64,000 nucleotides of DNA from Aneurinibacillus soli (GCF_002355375.1 NZ_AP017312.1:470001-534000), one strand, 5' to 3'. Shown: positions 1-7,979, counted from the first letter of the stretch. The notes: generated by a model from the sequence alone, not told the origin. A program made the numbers and translations.

Positions 1-33
1 AGGTTGGGAGTTCGAGTCTCTCCGGGCACGCCA
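1..33 (+). tRNA. tRNA-Arg (probably ACG), 3' end only
   Basis: The window opens inside a tRNA. A T-arm (GGGAG, TTCGAGT, CTCTC), a 3' acceptor strand CGGGCAC, discriminator G and an encoded CCA are visible. The acceptor, the G discriminator and a tRNA-Pro immediately downstream match the Bacillus Arg(ACG)-Pro order. The anticodon lies outside the window, so the isotype is inferred. Confidence 0.65.
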
Positions 34-42
34 TATTTATAT

Positions 43-119
43 CGGGAAGTAGCTCAGCTTGGTAGAGTACCTGGTTTGGGACCAGGGTGTCGCAGGTTCG
101 AATCCTGTCTTCCCGACCA
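43..119 (+). tRNA. tRNA-Pro (TGG)
   Basis: A 77-nt cloverleaf. The acceptor CGGGAAG pairs with CTTCCCG, the anticodon loop is TTTGGGA with anticodon TGG, the T-loop is TTCGAAT and CCA is encoded. It closely resembles the Bacillus tRNA-Pro. Confidence 0.97.
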
Positions 120-136
120 TTTTTATATCTGAATAT

Positions 137-213
137 GGCGGTGTAGCTCAGCTGGCTAGAGCGTACGGTTCATACCCGTAAGGTCGGGGGTTCGATCCCC
201 TTCGCCGCTACCA
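137..213 (+). tRNA. tRNA-Met (CAT), elongator type
   Basis: A 77-nt cloverleaf with acceptor GGCGGTG, anticodon CAT in loop TTCATAC, T-loop TTCGATC and encoded CCA. The body resembles the Bacillus elongator Met tRNA rather than the initiator or the lysidine-modified Ile2 type, but a CAT anticodon alone cannot separate these. Confidence 0.93.
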
Positions 214-230
214 TATTTCTTTCATATTGC

Positions 231-319
231 GGAGGGATACCGAAGTGGTCATAACGGGGCGGTCTTGAAAACCGTTAGGGTGCAAGCCCACGCGGGTTCG
301 AATCCTGCTCCCTCCGCCA
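231..319 (+). tRNA. tRNA-Ser (TGA)
   Basis: An 89-nt class II tRNA with a long variable arm. The acceptor GGAGGGA pairs with TCCCTCC, the anticodon loop CTTGAAA carries TGA, and CCA is encoded. Confidence 0.96.
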
Positions 320-334
320 TTATCTTTGTTCTGT

Positions 335-411
335 GGCGGCCGTGGCGAAGTGGTGAACGCATCGGATTGTGGCTCCGACACTCGTGGGTTCGATTCCCAT
401 CGGTCGCCCCA
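335..411 (+). tRNA. tRNA-His (GTG)
   Basis: The acceptor GCGGCCG pairs with CGGTCGC. The extra 5' G at 335 faces discriminator C408, the G(-1):C73 pair that is the hallmark of tRNA-His. The anticodon loop ATTGTGG carries GTG, and CCA is encoded. Confidence 0.96.
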
Positions 412-423
412 TTTATTTATATT

Positions 424-515
424 GGAGAAGTACCCAAGTGGCTATAAGGGGCTCCCCTGCTAAGGGAGTAGACGGGTTAAACCGTGCGAGGGTTCGAATC
501 CCTCCTTCTCCGCCA
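424..515 (+). tRNA. tRNA-Ser (GCT)
   Basis: A 92-nt class II tRNA with a long variable arm. The acceptor GGAGAAG pairs with CTTCTCC, the anticodon loop CTGCTAA carries GCT, and CCA is encoded. Confidence 0.96.
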
Positions 516-518
516 TAA

Positions 519-592
<74 letters not shown>

Positions 593-600
593 TAAAAAAA

Positions 601-628
601 GCCTCCGAATTTTTTCGGAGGCTTTTTT
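601..628 (+). terminator. terminator of the tRNA operon
   Basis: The stem GCCTCCGA (601-608) pairs perfectly with TCGGAGGC (615-622), with a T-rich loop and a run of six T. It starts nine bases after tRNA-Ile. Confidence 0.93.
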
Positions 629-651
629 CGTTCAGTAAGAATATAAAAAAT

Positions 652-687
652 AAAACTCGCAGAAGAATACGATTTCTGCGAGTTTTT
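652..687. terminator. bidirectional intrinsic terminator
   Basis: AACTCGCAGAA (654-664) pairs with TTCTGCGAGTT (674-684). A T-run follows on the plus strand, and an A-rich stretch on the other side gives a T-run on the minus strand. It most likely ends the small minus-strand gene whose stop is at 690, and backs up the tRNA terminator. Confidence 0.8.
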
Positions 688-689
688 TC

Positions 690-869
690 CTAATATATAA
701 GCTCCCGGTGTTTTTGTGTATCTTTTTTTCGTGAAATCCGTTCTGCAACCAGTGTATGCAATGACTCTTCAAGTTCTTCCCAGCTCCAGCCAACAGCTTC
801 CGCCAACATTTCTAGTTTTTGTTTTTCCTTACTGTTCATTGTAATTGTAATCTTTTTTTTATCTCTCAT
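690..869 (-). CDS. small ribbon-helix-helix-like DNA-binding protein
   Basis: A 59-residue ORF with a good ribosome site (AGGAG seven bases before the ATG). It starts MRDKKKITITMNSKEKQKLE. A short basic beta-like stretch (KKITITM) is followed by two predicted helices, the pattern of ribbon-helix-helix repressors such as Arc, CopG and MetJ, which bind DNA as dimers through the beta-strand. A perfect 11-bp inverted repeat overlaps its predicted promoter, which suggests autoregulation. It is convergent with the tRNA operon. No toxin-type partner gene is visible next to it. The family call rests on pattern only, and the target is unknown. Confidence 0.7.
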   Translation of the reverse strand: MRDKKKITITMNSKEKQKLEMLAEAVGWSWEELEESLHTLVAERISRKKDTQKHRELIY

Positions 870-880
870 GTTTCGTCTCC

Positions 881-912
881 TGTGTAAAGTAGTGCGTTTC
901 TTACTTTACACA
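881..912 (-). promoter_or_regulatory. perfect palindrome, probable operator of the ribbon-helix-helix gene
   Basis: TGTGTAAAGTA (881-891) and its exact reverse complement TACTTTACACA (902-912) are separated by 10 bases, directly upstream of the ribosome site of the gene ending at 690. On the minus strand a promoter TTTACT-N17-TAAAGT can be drawn whose -10 lies inside one arm, so a bound dimer would block transcription. As an alternative it could act as an RNA hairpin in the leader. Confidence 0.6.
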
Positions 913-1197
913 ATCAGTAGATAAAAGTAAATCCTCTTTTCACAGGGACAGGAGGAGAGAAGCGGCAAATGGGACCGTGAAAAGTGTGAGTAAAGCCGCA
1001 AGAATCATCGTAACACTGGCGATTGTACTCGCAATCGAACCATCGTAAATGCCTTTGACGCCCCAATACTTTCCACATTCCGGTATGATAACGCATACAT
1101 TTGGTGTTTCCTGGTGATGAACCAGTATGCTACAATAAAAAGGATTTTTCTATTTTATCTGATAATTAAAGATGGACATATTAAAGGAGGAGACAGA
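913..1197. other. intergenic stretch without a clear gene
   Basis: I see no convincing gene here. A 23-codon GTG ORF (about 976-1047, plus strand) would give a basic start followed by a hydrophobic stretch, but it has no well-placed ribosome site. The 60-codon minus-strand ORF at 914-1096 has no family features. The last 60 bases presumably hold the promoter of the crotonase gene. Confidence 0.4.
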
Positions 1198-1992
1198 ATG
1201 GCCGATACAAAAACAGCCGATTACCAGCATGTTCTTTTTGAAACAGAAGGGCCGATTGCACACGTAACGATGAATCGTCCCACGAAGCGTAATGCACTCT
1301 CGCTTGAACATATGCAGGAATTGATTGGTGTGCTTGAAACCATAAGCAATAATCAAAAGATCGCTGTCGTTATTCTAAAAGGAAGTGGCCCTGCCTTCTG
1401 TGCCGGACATGATCTGAGCGAGATGCCAAATCAAAGTCCAGTGTTTTACCGTCATCTGTTTGACGTGTGTACAAAGCTGATGGAAACCATCCAATCCATT
1501 CCGCAGCCTGTTATCGCTCAAGTGCATGGCATTGCCACAGCTGCAGGATGCCAGCTTGTAGCGACGTGTGATCTTGCTGTGGCAGAAGAAAATGCAAAAT
1601 TTGCAACGCCTGGCGTGAAGATCGGACTATTCTGTTCGACTCCAATGGTAGCACTGACAAGAGCAGTTGGGCGAAAAAAGGCAATGGAAATGCTTCTGAC
1701 AGGCGAAGCTTTAGATTCAGAAGGAGCACTGCTTGCAGGGCTGATTAACCGGGCAGTCCCTGCGGAAGATCTTGAAAATGAAACAAAAGCATTGGCACAA
1801 AAAATTGCAGCGGCTAGCACTTTTACTGTAGGAATCGGTAAACAGGCGTTCTATAAACAGATTGAGATGCCTCAGCCGCTTGCGTACTCGTACGCGAAAG
1901 AAGTCATGAGTTTGAACGCGACAGCTGCTGATGCGGAAGAAGGAATTTGTGCATTTCTTGAGAAACGTCCACCGAACTGGAAAGGATGTTAA
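1198..1992 (+). CDS. enoyl-CoA hydratase/isomerase family protein (ECHDC3-like), catalytic glutamates absent
   Basis: A 264-residue crotonase-fold protein. The start is the ATG at 1198, preceded by AAAGGAGG; an in-frame ATG at 1114 lacks such a site. The CoA/oxyanion-hole segment AFCAGHDLSE (residues 66-75) is present. At the two positions where hydratases carry catalytic glutamates, this protein has Gln119 (AAGCQL, usually GGGCEL) and Gly139 (TPGVKIG, usually PEITIG). The same replacement pattern is seen in the ECHDC3-type subgroup. It therefore probably binds an acyl-CoA but is unlikely to hydrate enoyl-CoA in the classical way. It stands alone between two terminators, away from the fatty-acid oxidation cluster at the right end of the window. 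Confidence 0.85.
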   Translation: MADTKTADYQHVLFETEGPIAHVTMNRPTKRNALSLEHMQELIGVLETISNNQKIAVVILKGSGPAFCAGHDLSEMPNQSPVFYRHLFDVCTKLMETIQSIPQPVIAQVHGIATAAGCQLVATCDLAVAEENAKFATPGVKIGLFCSTPMVALTRAVGRKKAMEMLLTGEALDSEGALLAGLINRAVPAEDLENETKALAQKIAAASTFTVGIGKQAFYKQIEMPQPLAYSYAKEVMSLNATAADAEEGICAFLEKRPPNWKGC

Positions 1993-2000
1993 TGCAGAAA

Positions 2001-2038
2001 GAGGAGACAGGGATGCTTTCGTTCCTGTCTCCTTTTTT
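2001..2038 (+). terminator. intrinsic terminator after the crotonase gene
   Basis: GGAGACAGG (2003-2011) pairs with CCTGTCTCC (2024-2032) and is followed by six T. Confidence 0.9.
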
Positions 2039-2152
2039 GTACGAGGAGGAATGAAATGAAACGGATGCAGGGGCTCATGCGTATGGTTGAGTAAGGAAAA
2101 GTAAAGTGCTAGGATGTATCATACCGAGCTACCATATCATGGAGGGGAAAGC

Positions 2153-2845
2153 ATGAAATCGTTACTGTCTGTTATGCGCACACTGGCAGGCCTCGTTATT
2201 GGTGGAGTTAGCCTGCTTGTGTTGCTTCTTGTCTTCCGTGTCCCTTTGTTTTTACTGATACTGTTTATGGCAGGTTCCCTTATTGTCTGGGCCGTGCTCC
2301 GCTCTGGTTCCGAGCGCGTTTCCACTCCAGATGGGGTAGAAATCAGCCGTTCCGACCGCAAGTATATCAAACAAAATCTTCGTGACGCACGCCGTAAGCT
2401 TAAGCAGATTCGCTACTTCCAGTTCCGTCTGCGTTCGTTTGTCATGTGGCAGAAAATATCGCATTTGTATAAGCTTGCTCGTCAGATTATACAGATTGTT
2501 GAACAGCAACCACACAAATTCCATCAGGCCCGCAGTTTTTTTTCAGCTTATCTGGACTCAACCCTGCATGTGCTTGATAAGTACACATTTCTGATGAGCC
2601 AGCCGATCCGTAATGCCGAGATGAAAGAGACGCTTCACAAGACCGAGCAAATGCTTGGTGATATTACAGCTGCCCTGGAACAGGAGCTAATGCAGGTGCT
2701 TTCAGACGATGTGATGAATCTCGATATTGAACTGGAGACTTTACGCAAATCGATTGGCACAGCCAGAGGAACAGAGGTGGACATGCCGTATACATCGGTA
2801 TCTGGACAGGATAAGGTGTACACGCATGAGGAGTCAAAACGATGA
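2153..2845 (+). CDS. xpaC: XpaC family protein (5-bromo-4-chloroindolyl phosphate hydrolysis protein)
   Basis: 230 residues. Start chosen at 2153, eight bases after GGAGGGGA; an upstream in-frame ATG has no such site. Two hydrophobic segments (about residues 5-30 and 32-50) form an N-terminal membrane hairpin, followed by a long, charged, mostly helical cytoplasmic part. This matches the XpaC family, named for a phosphate-hydrolysis phenotype in Bacillus, whose molecular role is not settled. Its stop overlaps the start of telA by four bases (ATGA). xpaC and telA homologues are regularly paired, so the two proteins probably act together at the membrane. Confidence 0.85.
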   Translation: MKSLLSVMRTLAGLVIGGVSLLVLLLVFRVPLFLLILFMAGSLIVWAVLRSGSERVSTPDGVEISRSDRKYIKQNLRDARRKLKQIRYFQFRLRSFVMWQKISHLYKLARQIIQIVEQQPHKFHQARSFFSAYLDSTLHVLDKYTFLMSQPIRNAEMKETLHKTEQMLGDITAALEQELMQVLSDDVMNLDIELETLRKSIGTARGTEVDMPYTSVSGQDKVYTHEESKR

Positions 2846-3804
2846 GAGAAGAACGAGCAAGTATCCGGCCTGGAATGCTGAAGCCGGAACAGATAAGACA
2901 GGTGCAAGAGCTGGTCGCTCGCATTCGGATGGAGAATCCACAAGCGTTGCTTCAGTTCGGAGCCGGTGTACAGGGACAGCTTGCCCGCATGGCCGATCAG
3001 ATGCTCGGATATGTGCGTGAGCGCAATACACCCGAACAGATTAGTGTCTTGCTGTATGACCTGGTCAGCCGCCTGGAAGAAGCAAATCCCGATGCTCTGT
3101 TGAACGGAGCGCGTGGGTTCTGGTCGCGTCTATTTGGTACTTCACCCAGTAAAGTGGTGGAGAAGAAACTGGCTCATTACCAGCGCATTGGCAGTGAAGT
3201 GGAGCAACTTGCCGATATTCTTGAACGGTTGCGCCACCAGATGCTTCGTGACCTGACAATGCTGGATATGATGTATCAAAAATACGAAGTGCAGTACAGC
3301 GAAATGGATGTATATCTGGCCGCAGTCCGGCAGAAACGAGTAGAAGTGGACAAGCAGCAGCTGCCGATGCTGGAGCGCCGCCTTGCTTCCTCAGGAGATG
3401 TCATGGACGCACAGGCAGTCACGGATGCTCAGAGTTTCTCGGATCGTCTTGCGACCAGGGAGAATGATCTTCTCGTAAGCCAGACGATTGCTTTGCAGGC
3501 GCTCCCACAGATCCGGCTCATTCAGGAAAATCACCGTATTTTGATTGATAAAATCCAGTCATCAATTTTGCTTGCGATCCCATTGTGGAAAAATCAAATG
3601 ATGGCACTTCTGACCTTGTGCCGCCAGCAGACAGCGCAGGAAGCGGCAGGAGAAGCATTGCAACGGGCCGCAGACGCATGTAAGCAGACAACCGAGGGGT
3701 TAACTTCTATAATGGAGGAAGCCTTGATGCTAGAGAAAGACGGACGGGAAGCACGTATCAGAGCAGAGAAGAAACTCGCGGGAGGAGAGCCACGTTCATC
3801 ATAA
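2842..3804 (+). CDS. telA: toxic anion resistance protein, TelA family
   Basis: 320 residues, translationally coupled to xpaC by an ATGA overlap. The protein is nearly all helical and charged, with no membrane segment and long coiled-coil-like stretches (about residues 110-190 and 215-310), as in TelA/YceH proteins. The family was named after tellurite resistance on plasmids, while chromosomal copies are linked to envelope stress and antimicrobial tolerance. The function here is inferred from family and from pairing with xpaC. Confidence 0.87.
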   Translation: MREERASIRPGMLKPEQIRQVQELVARIRMENPQALLQFGAGVQGQLARMADQMLGYVRERNTPEQISVLLYDLVSRLEEANPDALLNGARGFWSRLFGTSPSKVVEKKLAHYQRIGSEVEQLADILERLRHQMLRDLTMLDMMYQKYEVQYSEMDVYLAAVRQKRVEVDKQQLPMLERRLASSGDVMDAQAVTDAQSFSDRLATRENDLLVSQTIALQALPQIRLIQENHRILIDKIQSSILLAIPLWKNQMMALLTLCRQQTAQEAAGEALQRAADACKQTTEGLTSIMEEALMLEKDGREARIRAEKKLAGGEPRSS

Positions 3805-3816
3805 GGAGGTGCGTCT

Positions 3817-4428
3817 GTGAAGCTGGACCGTGATTTTTATAACCGTGATGCTGTAACCGTAGCCAGGGAACTGCTTGGCAAGCGGGTAGTCCATCAGGAG
3901 GATGGCATATGTAGGGCCGGTATTATTGTGGAAACCGAGGCCTATATGGGCGTGGAAGACAAAGGAGCACATTCATACGGCGGCAGGCGAACACCACGCA
4001 ATGAAGTTATGTACGGGCCACCGGGGTATTCGTATGTATATATCATTTACGGGATGTATAACTGTCTGAATGCAGTCGTGAATGAAGCAGGGACACCGCA
4101 GGGCGTGCTCATTCGGGCGCTTGAGCCGACAGAAGGGATTGACGTGATGGCGGAAGCGCGGTTTGGGAAAGCGAGTCTGCTTACACCACGGGAGATGCGT
4201 AATTTAACGAATGGCCCAGGCAAGCTGTGCGGGGCACTCGGTCTGACACGGGCGCATAATGGTCTTGATTTACTCGGGGACGAACTTTTTATTACCGATC
4301 CACTCGTTCCGTTTGCGTCGTTCGAGGTGAATGCAGGACCGCGTATTAATATTGATTATGCGGAAGAAGCCGTTCATTATCCTTGGCGGTTCACGATTCA
4401 GGACAATCCGTATTTGTCACGAAAATAG
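3817..4428 (+). CDS. aag: DNA-3-methyladenine glycosylase (AAG/MPG family)
   Basis: 203 residues from a GTG start preceded by AAGGAGG. It excises alkylated purines in base excision repair. The family signature is clear: FYNRDAVTVARELLGK near the start; IVETEAYMG, whose glutamate corresponds to the catalytic Glu of human AAG; and MYGPPGYSYVYIIYGMYNCLN, the DNA-intercalating and flipping segment (shown here in part: PGYSYVYIIYGMYNCLN). NGPGKLC is also conserved. It follows telA by 12 bases and may share its transcript. Confidence 0.95.
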   Translation: MKLDRDFYNRDAVTVARELLGKRVVHQEDGICRAGIIVETEAYMGVEDKGAHSYGGRRTPRNEVMYGPPGYSYVYIIYGMYNCLNAVVNEAGTPQGVLIRALEPTEGIDVMAEARFGKASLLTPREMRNLTNGPGKLCGALGLTRAHNGLDLLGDELFITDPLVPFASFEVNAGPRINIDYAEEAVHYPWRFTIQDNPYLSRK

Positions 4429-4497
4429 ATGCAGTATGGACCATTCCAGCTGGTGTGGAAGCCTTTGGGGTCACCGGGTAACAAAATAGGAAAAAAT

Positions 4498-4539
4498 GCT
4501 GTCACCTGTGGTAAGCTAACCATACATGACAGCGTTTTT
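4498..4539 (+). terminator. intrinsic terminator
   Basis: GCTGTCA (4498-4504) pairs with TGACAGC (4527-4533) and is followed by GTTTTT. It separates the glycosylase gene from the RNase Z-like gene. Confidence 0.7.
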
Positions 4540-4569
4540 CATTTTATGAAGTTAAGGAAGTGTTTACAT

Positions 4570-5484
4570 ATGTTTGATGTAGCTTTGCTTGGATGCGGAG
4601 GTACAATGCCGCTGCCGAATCGGTGGCTGACTGCACTGCTTGCATCGTACAACGGCAAAATGGTGCTGATTGACTGTGGAGAGGGCACACAGGTAACGAT
4701 GAAGATGCTCGGCTGGGGGTTTAAAACGATTGAAGCGATCTGTTTCACGCATTACCATGCGGATCATGTCGCCGGGGTTCCGGGTCTGTTGTTCGCAATT
4801 GCAAATGCGGGGCGAACCGAGCCGCTTACGCTGATTGGTCCGCCGGGTCTCGCTCCTGTCATTGCGGGTATTACGGTAATCGCGCCGCATCTTCCATACG
4901 AATTGAAGCTGGTGGAGCTTGCGGCAGAAGAAATGGAGTCGATTCATCGGATCGGGGATTTCATTGTGCGTACCGTTCCAGTGCAGCATACTGTGCCATG
5001 TGTAAGTTACAGCCTGGAAGTGGAGCGAGGGCGTAAGTTCGATGCCCGCAAAGCATCGGAACTTGATCTGCCGGTTGTCTACTGGGGCCGCCTACAGAAA
5101 GGTGAGGCTGTAACGGTTGATGGACGTACATATACGCCAGATATGGTGCTTGGATCACCACGTAAAGGATTAAAAGTATGCTATAGCACGGATACGCGCC
5201 CGGTGCCGCAGCTTGTGGAGTTTATTCGGGATGCTGATCTGTTTATCGGAGAAGGCATGTATGGAGATGACGAGAGCCTTCCGAAAGCGGAAGAGCACGG
5301 GCATATGCTGTTCTCGGAAGCCGCTACTCTTGCGCGGGATGGCGGTGTGAGAGAGCTATGGCTGACGCATTATAGCCCGTCCTTGCATAATCCTCAAGAT
5401 TATCTTGATCATGCAAAAGCGACCTTTTCACATATAAAGCTTGGTTATGATCGGCTGACAACATCGCTGCGTTTTGCACCATAA
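4570..5484 (+). CDS. rnz: ribonuclease Z-like metallo-beta-lactamase-fold hydrolase
   Basis: 304 residues from the ATG at 4570 (AGGAAG upstream). The open frame extends back to 4429, but that part would run through the terminator hairpin. Motifs: LIDCGEGTQ (substrate-side loop of tRNase Z), FTHYHADHVAGVPGLL (metal-binding HxHxDH with the RNase Z-type GLPGLL continuation), CYSTDTRP (metal Asp) and a late LTHYSP histidine. Length and motif order fit tRNase Z, which removes 3' trailers from tRNAs lacking an encoded CCA. The sequence deviates somewhat from B. subtilis Rnz, so another RNA or metabolite hydrolase of the same branch is possible. Confidence 0.8.
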   Translation: MFDVALLGCGGTMPLPNRWLTALLASYNGKMVLIDCGEGTQVTMKMLGWGFKTIEAICFTHYHADHVAGVPGLLFAIANAGRTEPLTLIGPPGLAPVIAGITVIAPHLPYELKLVELAAEEMESIHRIGDFIVRTVPVQHTVPCVSYSLEVERGRKFDARKASELDLPVVYWGRLQKGEAVTVDGRTYTPDMVLGSPRKGLKVCYSTDTRPVPQLVEFIRDADLFIGEGMYGDDESLPKAEEHGHMLFSEAATLARDGGVRELWLTHYSPSLHNPQDYLDHAKATFSHIKLGYDRLTTSLRFAP

Positions 5485-5562
5485 CTGCCGTGACGATCAT
5501 CACTGAATGTTTTCCGGTCTCCGGGTATGATAAGAGCAGGAAAACAGAAGGGGGATGGCATT

Positions 5563-5880
5563 ATGGAAGTAGTTGTACTGCAACATATGCTGGAGGACAG
5601 AAAGGTAGGCCGTGCAAAAGTGCTTGAATTTGGCGGCGGAGTGGTGATGAATCTACAGCTGAAAGCAGGAGAAAAAGTCGCCCGCCATCGTACACCAAGC
5701 GACGCCATCGTGCATGTTGTAGCGGGGCGTGTTCGATTCGGAGTGGGCGAGCAGGACGTAGAGCTTGTGCCAGGCATGCTGCTGCATATGGACCCGCAGG
5801 AAGAGCATGAGCTAGAAGCGTTGGAAGATGCGAGTATAGTCGTAATGAAAATTGGCTCAAATACAGTATGCGGCTCGTAA
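5563..5880 (+). CDS. small cupin-domain protein
   Basis: 105 residues, start at 5563 behind AAGGGGGATG. It is a single small double-stranded beta-helix domain: ARHRTPSDAIVHVVAGRVRF (cupin motif 1, with a weakened metal site) and PGMLLHMDPQEEHELEAL (motif 2, with histidines). The substrate is unknown. Proteins of this kind are often small-molecule sensors or metal-dependent isomerases. It stands alone; its stop codon lies inside the hairpin of its own terminator. Confidence 0.8.
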   Translation: MEVVVLQHMLEDRKVGRAKVLEFGGGVVMNLQLKAGEKVARHRTPSDAIVHVVAGRVRFGVGEQDVELVPGMLLHMDPQEEHELEALEDASIVVMKIGSNTVCGS

Positions 5881-5896
5881 TTGAGCCGCATTTTTT
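5869..5896 (+). terminator. intrinsic terminator overlapping the cupin stop codon
   Basis: TGCGGCTC (5869-5876) pairs with GAGCCGCA (5883-5890), then six T. The TAA stop sits in the loop. Confidence 0.88.
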
Positions 5897-6319
5897 AGTG
5901 GATATGGATAATATTGAACCTGCGAAAAATACGAACACACCAGAGCTTAGGAAGAAAAACATGCATTGGTTCAACTCGGTTGCCATGCCAAGTGGAGGAG
6001 GCCGCTGTAGAATCTATTATAAAAAATTGTCCAGCTTGTAGTGGTTTCACACCTGCAAAATGAAAAACACATCAAATAAATAACATAAGAACTTAAGTGA
6101 TTGAGATAAAATGGGAGATCTTCTTTTGAACAAATAGGACCGTTTTTGGTTATTCCCCGAAAGAAAAAAATGGAATCAGGCTTTTATTAGCTATATTTCG
6201 GATTTTTTGGTTTATTATAATGCAAATTATCGGGCCTTATAAAAAGTGAGTATGTGTAAATTATCTACAAAATGCTATACTTTTTTCAGGAAAATTATTC
6301 TAATAAACAGGGTGATTTT
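5897..6319. other. AT-rich intergenic region, no clear gene
   Basis: About 420 bases, richer in A and T than the flanks. A 45-codon ORF (5904-6041) has no ribosome site and no recognised family, and might be a gene remnant. The rest shows scattered poly-A and poly-T runs and a probable promoter region near 6240-6290 for the next gene. I see nothing else. Confidence 0.4.
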
Positions 6320-7066
6320 ATGAAGAATTTGCCGCCTAAACGTCGTCTTTTTTCTGTGATTGCAGTAATTTTGATTATTTTAGTTTTTTATATTGGTGAT
6401 TTCATAAACCACTATAAATTTAATCGTGATCTGAAATCATATGTTGCCGAGAGTGTAGCTCCTAAAATCAAAGGTGTAAAAGAATTCAGCCTGTCAGGTC
6501 CAAAATTAAAAAACTTAAATCTGACTTTTGGTGAAGACTTTGATCAACTAAGCTTAGAAGATAAATATATTTTTCTAAAGCCAATCATGAATGATTATGA
6601 GAGTAAAAGGAGCTGGCTGATTTCTAAGTATAATCTATACGGTAAAAAGACAACGATAGATGAAATCGTTTTACCTAATATCATGATTAATACAAACAAA
6701 GGTACATATGAATATGGAAGTACAAATAGCCTTACAGAACCTAATGGGGATTTACACTTAGAAAGTGAATTGGACGGAACAGATGAAAAAAATAGACAAG
6801 AACTTGAATACAAAGAAAAAAATATTGGGTCACTTCCACCTTATAATGGAATGCTAGAATCTGACATAAGCAAAAGTAGCTGGGGTTCACCTACTTCTAT
6901 AGAGTATTCTAAAAATTATGACCAAATGAGACCTGATCGAAGATACAAGTGGTATAAATGGATCACTAAGGATAGTAATGGGCGAATAACTGAAATTAAA
7001 TCTCTAGTGGTTGAACAAGGTAGCGTTCTTGGTGATCCAGCTATGAGTAAATACTACCAACAATAG
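6320..7066 (+). CDS. membrane-anchored protein of unknown function
   Basis: 248 residues from the ATG at 6320 (ribosome site CAGGGTG). A basic N-terminus (MKNLPPKRR) and one strong hydrophobic segment (residues 10-30) point to a single N-terminal anchor with the rest outside the cell. The remainder is hydrophilic, rich in Lys, Asn and Tyr, with an EYGSTNSLTEPNG stretch and a C-terminal KWYKWITKDSNGRI segment resembling the beta-strands of small extracellular lipoprotein-like domains. I do not recognise the family. It is clearly AT-rich compared with its neighbours, which suggests recent acquisition. The next gene starts 31 bases downstream, so the two may be co-transcribed. Confidence 0.7.
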   Translation: MKNLPPKRRLFSVIAVILIILVFYIGDFINHYKFNRDLKSYVAESVAPKIKGVKEFSLSGPKLKNLNLTFGEDFDQLSLEDKYIFLKPIMNDYESKRSWLISKYNLYGKKTTIDEIVLPNIMINTNKGTYEYGSTNSLTEPNGDLHLESELDGTDEKNRQELEYKEKNIGSLPPYNGMLESDISKSSWGSPTSIEYSKNYDQMRPDRRYKWYKWITKDSNGRITEIKSLVVEQGSVLGDPAMSKYYQQ

Positions 7067-7097
7067 AGAATGAAAATAAAAAATAGGGAGGGAATTC

Positions 7098-7766
7098 ATG
7101 TCGGAAGAACAAGGTGGGAAAGTCATACATATACCAGCTGCTTTAGAAAGATGTAAAGAATTATTTTCTCTAACAGATCAATACATTGATTTCTTGTATC
7201 AAACAACACACCACTCCGGTATTCCAGAGCCTACGAACAATACCGAGCTTGTTAAGATAGCTACGTTACTAAAAATCAATGGATTAGTAGTTTTAATAAA
7301 TCTTTTACTTAGACATGATCACTGGGAAGAAGCTAAGATATTGAATCGTTCACTTTTTGAATTGTTACTACACACCGAAGAGATATTTCGTGTAGAAAAA
7401 GAAATTGAGAAGAAAGTAGAGAAGTTTTTGCTATTTAATGAATTACAAGAGTATCGAAAAATAAGAGCAGAGATAGAATATGACCTAAAAACAGATAGGT
7501 TTTCAAATCCCGAAAAGGTTCAACAAGTTATCGATACTATGGACTTAATAGCAAAAAAGCAATTCAGGACATTTCTAAGAACTGATCGAAAGAAAAACCT
7601 AACATACTGGGAAAATGAAGATAAAGAAATCATGAATGAAGCTATTTTAATGCTCACCTTTGCTCAAGAAACTTTACTATTAGTTCTCGATATTTGCCCA
7701 AATTTAGATGTAGAGAGGTTCTTAAAAATTACTGCAGATATAAAAGAAATGGTACATAGAGGGTAA
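7098..7766 (+). CDS. DUF5677-like protein
   Basis: 222 residues, start behind AGGGAGGGAATTC. The protein is all-helical and soluble. The central HDHWEEAKILNRSLFELLLHTEEIFR-type segment (key part LNRSLFELLLHTEEIF) resembles the R-x-x-x-E core of DUF5677 proteins, where a conserved Arg and Glu lie one helical turn apart. DUF5677 genes are scattered through bacterial genomes, often on mobile or defence-rich islands, and their biochemistry is unknown. It shares the AT-rich composition of the upstream gene and probably forms an accessory pair with it. The family call is moderate. Confidence 0.65.
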   Translation: MSEEQGGKVIHIPAALERCKELFSLTDQYIDFLYQTTHHSGIPEPTNNTELVKIATLLKINGLVVLINLLLRHDHWEEAKILNRSLFELLLHTEEIFRVEKEIEKKVEKFLLFNELQEYRKIRAEIEYDLKTDRFSNPEKVQQVIDTMDLIAKKQFRTFLRTDRKKNLTYWENEDKEIMNEAILMLTFAQETLLLVLDICPNLDVERFLKITADIKEMVHRG

Positions 7767-7938
7767 TAAAAAGGATACATTGCCTAGAAAGAAGATTAGC
7801 TCCGTGGTATCCCTATCCCTAACAATTAAAATTAATCCTAGGCGTATTGGTAGGACGTCATATTAGTGAAAGCAACATAAACCCAGTTATCGGTGGTTCC
7901 CTGTTGGAAACGTAGCCTGTAAACTGATTTATTTGTTT

Positions 7939-7979
7939 CCCCTTCTTATGTAGAGAAATTCTACGAGATGGGGCTTTTT
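7939..7979 (+). terminator. probable intrinsic terminator
   Basis: CCCC (7939-7942) pairs with GGGG (7970-7973), with an inner GTAGA/TCTAC stem, then CTTTTT. It lies about 170 bases after the DUF5677-like gene and closes the AT-rich patch. Confidence 0.6.

Noticed and set aside
914-1096. 60-codon minus-strand frame upstream of the crotonase gene
   Set aside because: No ribosome site, unusual residue composition, and it overlaps the palindromic region's promoter.
2053-2094. 12-codon ORF (MKRMQGLMRMVE) with a good ribosome site before xpaC
   Set aside because: It is too short to judge. It could be a leader peptide, but nothing links it to regulation of xpaC.
4429-4569. Upstream extension of the RNase Z-like gene
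   Set aside because: It would translate across a terminator hairpin, has no ribosome site, and makes the protein longer than the family.
5904-6041. 45-codon plus-strand frame in the AT-rich gap
   Set aside because: There is no ribosome site and no recognisable family. It may be a remnant, but support is too thin to call it.
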